From assembly GCA_944325685.1 (NCBI GenBank), contig CALVBC010000005.1, forward strand, positions 1-64,000: a stretch of DNA of 64,000 bases, given 5' to 3'. Source of the stretch: an uncultured Erysipelotrichaceae bacterium (lineage in GTDB: Bacteria > Bacillota_I > Bacilli_A > Erysipelotrichales > Erysipelotrichaceae). Shown one piece after another: positions 1 through 6,612 of this stretch. Both the position numbers and the translations under genes were made by a program. The notes under the pieces were generated by a model. The model did no database searches. It saw only the letters and a list, made by a program, of their open reading frames with translations, and was not told the origin of the DNA. The first letter of the stretch is position 1, and each line of letters starts with the position of its first letter.

Positions 1-284
1 CCGCAATCCTTACAGAAAAGCAAGCCCGACAAAGGGTGGATTTCCCCGTCCCCGTTGGGGCGTTTGACGGGCGCATTTTCCAAAATCCGCTGTACGGTTT
101 CAAAGTCGGTGCGGTCAATAATCGGCTCATGCACATTTTCGGTTATCTGCCATTGGCTGCGGTCTACATAGTGGTTCCGTTTGTCGCGGAAGTGCTTTGT
201 GGTCTTGAAGTTGACAACATCACCGCAATACTCCTGCCGCGTGAGGATATAATCACGGGTTTTCTCAATGCGGAATACCGCCAT
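1..284 (-). CDS. Serine recombinase, C-terminal fragment with an apparently swapped N-terminus; runs off the left edge
   Basis: The minus-strand frame opens with an ATG at 284 behind a good GGAGG Shine-Dalgarno and reads off the window. From about residue 14 it matches the middle of large serine recombinases of Clostridia-type integrative elements: LTRQEYCGDVVNFKT, then ENVHEPIIDRTDFETVQRIL, then PLSGLLFCKDCG, the start of the zinc ribbon. The catalytic N-terminal resolvase domain is absent. The first dozen residues (MAVFRIEKTRDY) are instead, from memory, the usual start of the HTH/DUF6017-type replication-initiator protein of the same elements. The ORF is therefore probably a chimera made by deletion or by an assembly join. 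Codon use (GGC, CGC, ACC, ATT) differs from the rest of the window. It cannot be a working recombinase as seen. Confidence 0.7.
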   Translation of the reverse strand, partial: MAVFRIEKTRDYILTRQEYCGDVVNFKTTKHFRDKRNHYVDRSQWQITENVHEPIIDRTDFETVQRILENAPVKRPNGDGEIHPLSGLLFCKDC

Positions 285-466
285 ATTGGATACCTCCTTC
301 CTTCGGTTTTGAAAAGTGTTCGTTTCGGCGGATTTTCGCCCCTGTATCACCACCCCGCCTCCCATGAGGGAAAGAATATGGGCGGTTTCACTTTCGCCGC
401 CCACAGGCGAAAAAACAGGGGATTTTCCACCCGTATTCATACAGTTTTGGGTGCCCCCGGCAGGGC

Positions 467-503
467 ATAAAAAACGCCACAGGTTTGTGTTACCTATGGC
501 GTT
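467..503 (-). terminator. Rho-independent terminator-like hairpin in the foreign segment
   Basis: On the minus strand AACGCCATAGGT and ACCTGTGGCGTT form a 12-bp stem with a short loop, followed by six T. It lies upstream of the minus-strand fragment at 1-284 and belongs to the integrative-element DNA. Confidence 0.6.
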
Positions 504-516
504 TGGGACAGGAAAA

Positions 517-543
517 GGGTGCTGACATTTCATATCAGCACCC
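517..543 (-). repeat. Perfect 9-bp inverted repeat
   Basis: GGGTGCTGA and TCAGCACCC are separated by 9 nt. On the minus strand the stem is followed by TTTTCC, so it may be the terminator of a gene that lay further upstream in the integrative element. Together with the hairpin at 467-503 it fills the gene-free stretch 285-570, where I see no other gene. Confidence 0.5.
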
Positions 544-570
544 TTTGTCCTGCCAGTATTAAATTTTTGA

Positions 571-735
571 CTTCACATCGTGTTCCTTGCCTCTGAAAAC
601 ATTGATTTTACTGGACTTGCTCATGTTTTCTTATTAGGAGGCGGGGAAGAATATGCGGCCTTTTTAGACCGCACATCCGAAAGCTATGATTCCTTGGAGT
701 CAACGATCACGGAGAATGCGTCAAGCTTTATTTGA
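571..735 (+). CDS. C-terminal tail of an unrecognised protein, truncated at the foreign junction
   Basis: A plus-strand frame is open from just after a TGA at 568-570 to a TGA at 733-735. The encoded tail includes FTGLAHVFLLGGGEEYAAFL and ends STITENASSFI. No start with a ribosome site is visible, so it looks like the end of a longer gene whose front was lost at the junction with the foreign DNA. It overlaps the next gene start by 20 bp, which would suit the upstream member of the type-VII-like operon, but its codons (ATT, GGC, GGG) are unlike that operon. I do not recognise a family. It may be foreign or native. Confidence 0.3.
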   Translation, partial: LHIVFLASENIDFTGLAHVFLLGGGEEYAAFLDRTSESYDSLESTITENASSFI

Positions 736-2716
736 TAAGCTCAAAAGGGCCTTTTTGGTATCGCTTATCATTTTGAGTGTCTTTGGTTGTGCAAAAGAAG
801 ATCCCTATACCAGGATGATGTGGTTAGAAGATCTAGCCACATCATCAGGCATCTATCAAGATGATGTGGTAGGGGACATGTATGCCTTTGGAGCGATCAA
901 AGACATCGATGACCTTGAAAGGGAACTTGATATCGACTATGTTGCCTATACTGCCAGTAATCTAAGTGAAAAAGAGTTCGAAGGAGTAAAGGTATTAGAT
1001 CTTGATCAAAGTGATCATCCGGATGAACTGATCGAAGCGGTGAGCTTAAAGATCATCGAGCTCGATGATCAAAAAGCACATCCTAAAGCCAAGGTCAGTA
1101 AAGAAGAGGCTTTGGTCTATATCGAAAAGATCTTAGATATCATCGACAATAAGACCTTTGAAGATAAAGCTTTGATCGAATATAAAGAAGATACCACCTA
1201 TCAAGAGAAACTTCCCGAGCCGATCAACGGCTATTATCCGATCACACAAGATCTTGATATCGGTGCGTATATCGTCGATCAAGAAGATGAGATGATCTAT
1301 GAGGTCATCGAAGAAAGCGAAGAAGGCTATGGTCTAAAGGAGGTCCCTTTTGAAGAGGCGATCGAAAAGATCGATATCCAAGGGACGATCGAAGATCTAG
1401 ATCTGGCTGAAGCTGAGATCATCATCGATGGTGAACTCGAAGAAACACCAAGCATCTATCATCAAGAAGGCATCACCAGGATGGCGAAGTTTTCGCCATC
1501 AGGTGAATTTAAAAAAGACGGCTATAAGATCACCTATTCCATCTCGCTCAATAAGCTCCATCTGCATGTATCGAAAAAGACGGAACGGGGGATCAATGTC
1601 TACTTTGATGGTGATATCTATGGGATAACCCCGTCATATAAATGGGACTATGAGGATGGTAAGATCAAAGATGCCTATCTAAAGGTCGACTTTAAGACTG
1701 GTGAAGAATTTGGCCTTTCCGTTGGTCGCTATAAGACCCTATATGGTGATATCGCTTCTTTGGATAAAGTTGACCTCTTCAATAGTCTAAAGAACTTCAT
1801 GAAGCCTGAAGAGGATCTACTATCGACATCCTTTACCCTTATGAAGATCAAAGTACCGATCAGCGGTGTACCGATCGCGACCTTTGATATCGAAGTCAAG
1901 CTCAACTTCTACATCAGTGGCAAGGTCGAAGTTGCCCTAGCGACAGATAATGCCTTAGGCCTTGAGATCAAGAATAACCACTTGCGCATGATCTTCGACC
2001 ATGATGAAGACCTCGACTTCAATGTGAACGCCTCGGCTAATAGTACCCTTTCCGTCATCTTCTCCTTGCATCTGATAAAAGACCTTGTCGATCTCAGGTT
2101 CAATGGGGGCATTAAAAGTCTAGTGGGGACGACGGTCCATATGTATGACAGTGACGGAAGGTTAATGACCTCTTCAAGCACTGGTGAATATGACGCCTTA
2201 AGCGAAGTGAGTGATCAAAAGGAAGTCTTTGTGTGTGGTGATATATCTCTTTCCTGGATCTTGAATATCGAGCTCAATTCCGATAAGACCCTCGCTTATC
2301 TCTTGGGCTTCCATAAGAAGATCACCATCTTAGATGAAGATGACCAGATCTTTTTAGATAAGCCCCATATCGAAAATGGCCTCTTTGTCGAAAAGTGCAG
2401 CTATAAAGATAGAAAAGTCACATCAAATAAAGATCCGATCATCGTAAATGAAGACCGGATCAGCCTTGATAGCTATGCGATGGTCATAAGGAATAAGGAA
2501 CAGATCAAGATCAAGTCTTTACCAAGTGGTTACACGAATAAAGATATCATCTTTGCGATCGAAGATGCTTCTATAGCTTCTGTTGATCAAAGTGGTAATA
2601 TCACGCCATTAAAAAGTGGGACGACAAAGGTCCGGATCTATACAAGCGATGAGAAGTATGAGGTCTATATCAATATCTTGGTGAGTATCGATGAAACGCT
2701 TAGTATCACTATATGA
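716..2716 (+). CDS. Large predicted lipoprotein with a C-terminal Ig-like (BIG2) domain, type-VII-secretion-like locus
   Basis: The predicted start is the ATG at 716 rather than 686, because it gives a classic lipoprotein signal: KLKR, a hydrophobic stretch, and a VFGC lipobox with Cys25. The 666-aa protein would be lipid-anchored on the outer face of the membrane. Residues about 30-250 are very acidic and helix-prone. The middle is beta-rich with a motif TFDIEVKLNFYISGKVEVAL. The last 75 residues look like a bacterial Ig-like domain (SVDQSGNITPLKSGTTKVRI). It overlaps the EssC-like gene by 26 bp, so the two are probably translationally coupled. I do not recognise a characterised homologue. 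Position suggests an envelope part of the secretion machine, perhaps filling an EssA/EssB-like role; that is inference only. Confidence 0.65.
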   Translation: MRQALFDKLKRAFLVSLIILSVFGCAKEDPYTRMMWLEDLATSSGIYQDDVVGDMYAFGAIKDIDDLERELDIDYVAYTASNLSEKEFEGVKVLDLDQSDHPDELIEAVSLKIIELDDQKAHPKAKVSKEEALVYIEKILDIIDNKTFEDKALIEYKEDTTYQEKLPEPINGYYPITQDLDIGAYIVDQEDEMIYEVIEESEEGYGLKEVPFEEAIEKIDIQGTIEDLDLAEAEIIIDGELEETPSIYHQEGITRMAKFSPSGEFKKDGYKITYSISLNKLHLHVSKKTERGINVYFDGDIYGITPSYKWDYEDGKIKDAYLKVDFKTGEEFGLSVGRYKTLYGDIASLDKVDLFNSLKNFMKPEEDLLSTSFTLMKIKVPISGVPIATFDIEVKLNFYISGKVEVALATDNALGLEIKNNHLRMIFDHDEDLDFNVNASANSTLSVIFSLHLIKDLVDLRFNGGIKSLVGTTVHMYDSDGRLMTSSSTGEYDALSEVSDQKEVFVCGDISLSWILNIELNSDKTLAYLLGFHKKITILDEDDQIFLDKPHIENGLFVEKCSYKDRKVTSNKDPIIVNEDRISLDSYAMVIRNKEQIKIKSLPSGYTNKDIIFAIEDASIASVDQSGNITPLKSGTTKVRIYTSDEKYEVYINILVSIDETLSITI

Positions 2717-5700
2717 AGGATATCAAAGTGACAAGATCCTGTTAGAAAAGGATATCACTTGGCATGGCATCAGCTTTTATCTAAAAGATGATAGATGGTA
2801 TTGCCTATTAGATGATGACCTTACATTAGCTGATGGAAGAAGGGCTTTTGCGTTAGATGATGGTCGATATGAGATGGTGAGAAAAGATCGTTTTTTCACC
2901 ATCTACCTCTTTGTCCAAAGACCATCATCTTTCAAAGCCTTTCAAAGATGTAACTTCTTATTGAGTGACATCATACAAGCGGATATCGTCTATGATGTCA
3001 TAAATAACTATCATATCTTTTTAAAAGGTGACCACCTTTATAGCGATATCGATCTTATCTATCTAAATGGCAAAAGATATCAAGGTCAAAGCTTAAAAGA
3101 CCACGATGTGATCGACTTTTTAGGGATCAGGATAATCGTGACAGAAAGGGTCGTACTTATAAGTGATAGCTACACATCGATCAAACTCAGCCCTTTTAAG
3201 GAGATTTATGCTCCATATAAGGAAACATATAAGCTTGTCGCTAAAAAGTATCATCCGAAATATGAACTTCCTAAACTAAGATATAAGGTCAAATTAAAGC
3301 CATTAGCGCAAAACACGGAAGCACCTTTTTTGGTCAGTTTTGGTCAAGGATTATTCATGAGTTTAGGGATGTTGGTGGTGGCGGTAATCAATGGCTATAT
3401 CAGCTATCAAAATGATCGGGCTATGATCGAGATCGTTTTGATGGTCATGATGCCATTACTCATGGCGATCGGGGCGATCCTATTCCCTTTTATCCAAAGG
3501 CGATATCGACAAAGTAGCGCGCATAAGAGGTCTATAGATCAAACTAAAGCCAATCAGAAAGCGCTCGATGATCTAAAAAGCCAGATCGAAGCTGATATCA
3601 TGACGATAAGAGAGTATCATGACCATTATCGTTTCGATAGTGACAAGTATCTAAGTCTATTAAAGGATGATGATATCTATCAAAGGGATAAAAATGATGA
3701 TGACATGTTGTATATAGCTTTAGGCATTGGGAAGATAAAGCTTGATCTAAAGATCGATACAGAACGCGATGAAGATCGAAGCTACCTTAAGGATATCTAC
3801 AAGGCTTATAAGATGATCGATGGGACTTTTATCTTAGATCTTAAAAAGATCCGCTATATCACCTTTTTAGTGGCTAAGAAAAAACGCGAGGACTTATTCT
3901 TGTATGTGTTATTACAAATTGTCCTTTTGACTTCACCCCGTGATCTTAAGATCGTGATATCAGTAGATGATGACTTTATAAAAAGACATCCAGAACTAAA
4001 AGATATCAAGCATCTTTGGACAAATGATCATCGTCTATTATTTGATCATGAAGCAAAAGACATCGATATCGATCAAAGGGTCGTCATATTGAGCTTTTAT
4101 AAAGGCGAAGAGGTGATAAAAGAAAATATCAGCTATCTATACTTCAGTGATGATCCCATCATCCCTAAAAGATCTGATCTTATCATCCGATATCAAGGCG
4201 ATGATATCTATGTCAAAGATGGCGAAAAGGAAGATCACTATCACGACTTGGTCTTTAGATATGATCCGCATATCTTCTATCGTTTACGCTTGTATCACGA
4301 ATTAGATGAAGAAGACCAAAAAAGCGTCATCACCTTAGATGATATCTATCCTTTAGATCTCGATCTCGATAAGTCCTATAGTACTAAAAGAAAGGGTATC
4401 GAAGTTACTTTAGGGCTTGATCAAAATGGTCATCGATTGAGCTACGATATATCACAAACTGGGATCGGTCCGCATTGCCTGATCGGTGGGGCAACCGGTA
4501 GCGGTAAGAGCGAGCTTGTCCTCGCTATGATCATGTCGCTAGTCTTAAACTATAGCGCATCAGATCTGAGCTTAGCGCTGATCGATTTTAAGGGGACGGG
4601 ATTAAAAGAGGCTCTATCATATCGTGGCGAATTATTGCCCCATATCGATCTTGCCTTATCTAATCTTGATGAAGTCGCTTTAGATCGCTCATTAGCTTAT
4701 TTCAAGCTTGAATGCAAAAGGCGTGAAGAAGCCTTTCAAAAGCTCGCTAGTATCACTCATACCAGTATTATGGATCTTAAAGACTACGACCGCGCTGATC
4801 CTTTGCGTTATGGTCTTAGTAAGATCCCATATCTTTTCATCGTGATCGATGAATTTGCGGAACTAAAAGCCAGCCGACAGAACTTCATGCAGGATATCAT
4901 CTCGATCGCTCGTATCGGCCGAAGTCTTGGCATCATGATGATCCTAATCACCCAAAAGCCAGCCGCTGTCGTCGATAAGGAAGTCTGGGCTAATACCGCT
5001 TATCGGATCGCCCTTAAGGTCAATGATGTCGCTGATTCTAAGGAGTTGCTTAATAATGACTTAGCTTTTAAGATCAAAAGACCAGGGGAGTTTTATCTAT
5101 TGGCGGATAAATTGAGCCATGGAAGATGTGCTTATACGCGCTCTTTGGTCGATGAAAGGAACCATGAAGAAGTCACGATCATCGATCTTAAAGGAAAGAC
5201 TTTAAAGACGAAGGAATTCATAGTTCAAAACGAAGAAAGACAACTTTCCTATTTCATCAAGAAGATCATCGACCATCATAAAGAAAGGCACATCAAGCTA
5301 TCTTCGATCTATAAGAAAGCCCTTAAAGAAGAGAGCTTTATGACGCTTTATAAGCGCTATGATGTAAAGCTCGATCTTGATAAGGTCTTGCTTGGTGAAG
5401 ATGATGACTTCAATAAGATGACCCAAAATGCCCTGATCCATGATCTAAAGATCGATCCCTTTGTGATCTTCAGTTATAAGACCAAGGAAGTAAAAGAAGC
5501 TTTCTATAAGCTCTTTTGTACATCTTTGGCTTTAAAGGCTGATCATTATCACTTTGTCATGATCAGCGACAAGAAGGTCGATCTTGGTGTCTATGATGGT
5601 CTTATCGAAAAGGTCCATTATGAAGATGGTGATGATATCGCTTATATCTTCGCCAAGATCAAAAAAGGGATCAAGAAAAAGGCGATCATCTTCATCGATG

Positions 5701-6353
5701 ACTATATGCGCTTTAGCCAAAACGAGGACCGAAAGATGATCTTAGAAAAGGAGATCTTTCAAGTTGACAGTAAGGATATCGCGATCATCATCGCCACTAA
5801 CACCAAGATCAGCCTATCTTTCCGCCTAGATCAGATCTTTAAGAAGTATGTCTTAGAATATGAGAATAAAGAAGAGCTCATCTATGCCTTCAATAAAGCG
5901 CAAGCCGTCAGTGAGCCAAATGTCTATATGCGCCATGATGATCTTATCGGCTTTAAGCTATGCAAAGTACCAAATATCGATCAAAGACTCAAAAGGTCAA
6001 GTGATCTTATCGATCATCTACCGAAAAAGATCACCTCTGAAGATGGCCTTATCGGTTATGACATCAAAAGGCGCACTAAGGTCTATGCGCCAAAAGGCAA
6101 GATCTTATTTGTCGCTTATTATAAGGAACTACTAGATCGATTTAAAAAGGTCTATAAAGGTTATGGTGATCATTCATATCACGTTTTACAAGATGTCCCT
6201 AAGGATATCTATCATGATGCCATCTGTTGGATCGGGCCTAATATCGTGAGCCAATATCTCTTCATCCCTAAGATCAAAAGAGATCTCAAAGCTGATGAAG
6301 CTTATATCGAGATCGGAAATGAGGTGCATATCATCCGTTATGTCGATGCATAG
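2691..6353 (+). CDS. essC: EssC/YukB-like FtsK/SpoIIIE ATPase of a type VII secretion system
   Basis: This 1220-aa protein has the EssC order. Two N-terminal FHA-like beta domains (about 1-180) precede two membrane segments (about 216-240 and 247-270) and a degenerate ATPase-like region (GIGKIKLDLKI onward). One canonical FtsK/SpoIIIE ATPase follows, with Walker A GGATGSGKSE (GG at 599, Lys606), Walker B LFIVIDEFAEL (Asp720) and an ITQKP sensor. The last 400 residues look like a further ATPase fold without a P-loop (IIFIDDYMRF). EssC of Staphylococcus is near 1480 aa, so this one is short. EssC drives export of WXG100/LXG substrates. The gene overlaps both neighbours and sits directly before a YukD-like gene. 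No WXG100 substrate lies in the window. Symbol given by analogy. Confidence 0.8.
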   Translation: MKRLVSLYEGYQSDKILLEKDITWHGISFYLKDDRWYCLLDDDLTLADGRRAFALDDGRYEMVRKDRFFTIYLFVQRPSSFKAFQRCNFLLSDIIQADIVYDVINNYHIFLKGDHLYSDIDLIYLNGKRYQGQSLKDHDVIDFLGIRIIVTERVVLISDSYTSIKLSPFKEIYAPYKETYKLVAKKYHPKYELPKLRYKVKLKPLAQNTEAPFLVSFGQGLFMSLGMLVVAVINGYISYQNDRAMIEIVLMVMMPLLMAIGAILFPFIQRRYRQSSAHKRSIDQTKANQKALDDLKSQIEADIMTIREYHDHYRFDSDKYLSLLKDDDIYQRDKNDDDMLYIALGIGKIKLDLKIDTERDEDRSYLKDIYKAYKMIDGTFILDLKKIRYITFLVAKKKREDLFLYVLLQIVLLTSPRDLKIVISVDDDFIKRHPELKDIKHLWTNDHRLLFDHEAKDIDIDQRVVILSFYKGEEVIKENISYLYFSDDPIIPKRSDLIIRYQGDDIYVKDGEKEDHYHDLVFRYDPHIFYRLRLYHELDEEDQKSVITLDDIYPLDLDLDKSYSTKRKGIEVTLGLDQNGHRLSYDISQTGIGPHCLIGGATGSGKSELVLAMIMSLVLNYSASDLSLALIDFKGTGLKEALSYRGELLPHIDLALSNLDEVALDRSLAYFKLECKRREEAFQKLASITHTSIMDLKDYDRADPLRYGLSKIPYLFIVIDEFAELKASRQNFMQDIISIARIGRSLGIMMILITQKPAAVVDKEVWANTAYRIALKVNDVADSKELLNNDLAFKIKRPGEFYLLADKLSHGRCAYTRSLVDERNHEEVTIIDLKGKTLKTKEFIVQNEERQLSYFIKKIIDHHKERHIKLSSIYKKALKEESFMTLYKRYDVKLDLDKVLLGEDDDFNKMTQNALIHDLKIDPFVIFSYKTKEVKEAFYKLFCTSLALKADHYHFVMISDKKVDLGVYDGLIEKVHYEDGDDIAYIFAKIKKGIKKKAIIFIDDYMRFSQNEDRKMILEKEIFQVDSKDIAIIIATNTKISLSFRLDQIFKKYVLEYENKEELIYAFNKAQAVSEPNVYMRHDDLIGFKLCKVPNIDQRLKRSSDLIDHLPKKITSEDGLIGYDIKRRTKVYAPKGKILFVAYYKELLDRFKKVYKGYGDHSYHVLQDVPKDIYHDAICWIGPNIVSQYLFIPKIKRDLKADEAYIEIGNEVHIIRYVDA

Positions 6354-6612
6354 AGTACGTGTCCACTTGCGCTTTGTGAGTGATCATCCGATCGAAGCCT
6401 ATTTCAGTGAAAAGCTGACCTTAAAAGAGAATATCGATCTTCTGTATAGTCTTTTAGGAAAAGATGTTAAAGACTACTTAGTCATGCCTTATGACACCCC
6501 GATCATCTTAGACCCCCTAAAGAAACTTTCAGCGTATCATCTTCAAGACGCGACGATCCTATACATCTATGATTTCACAAAAGAGGGAAGTTGTATTAAA
6601 ATAACCCCATGA
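6346..6612 (+). CDS. YukD/EsaB-like ubiquitin-fold protein
   Basis: An 88-aa acidic/hydrophobic protein with a beta-grasp pattern: strand VRVHLRFVS, a helix at LKENIDLLYSLL, and a final strand ATILYIYDF. It starts inside the end of the EssC-like gene (ATG at 6346, or 6340 in the same frame) and its stop overlaps the next ATG. YukD/EsaB proteins of about 80 aa have a ubiquitin fold, are encoded beside EssC in Firmicute type VII systems and are thought to regulate secretion in the cytoplasm. The call rests on size, position and predicted fold rather than on a strong motif. Confidence 0.6.
   Translation: MHRVRVHLRFVSDHPIEAYFSEKLTLKENIDLLYSLLGKDVKDYLVMPYDTPIILDPLKKLSAYHLQDATILYIYDFTKEGSCIKITP

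Noticed and set aside
36-470. Plus-strand ORF of 144 codons at the left edge
   Set aside because: It is the reverse shadow of the recombinase fragment; no Shine-Dalgarno or family match, while the minus frame reads as a known family.
5532-5720. Asp-rich minus-strand ORF in the EssC-like gene
   Set aside because: The palindromic GATC-rich codons produce plausible but meaningless antisense frames.
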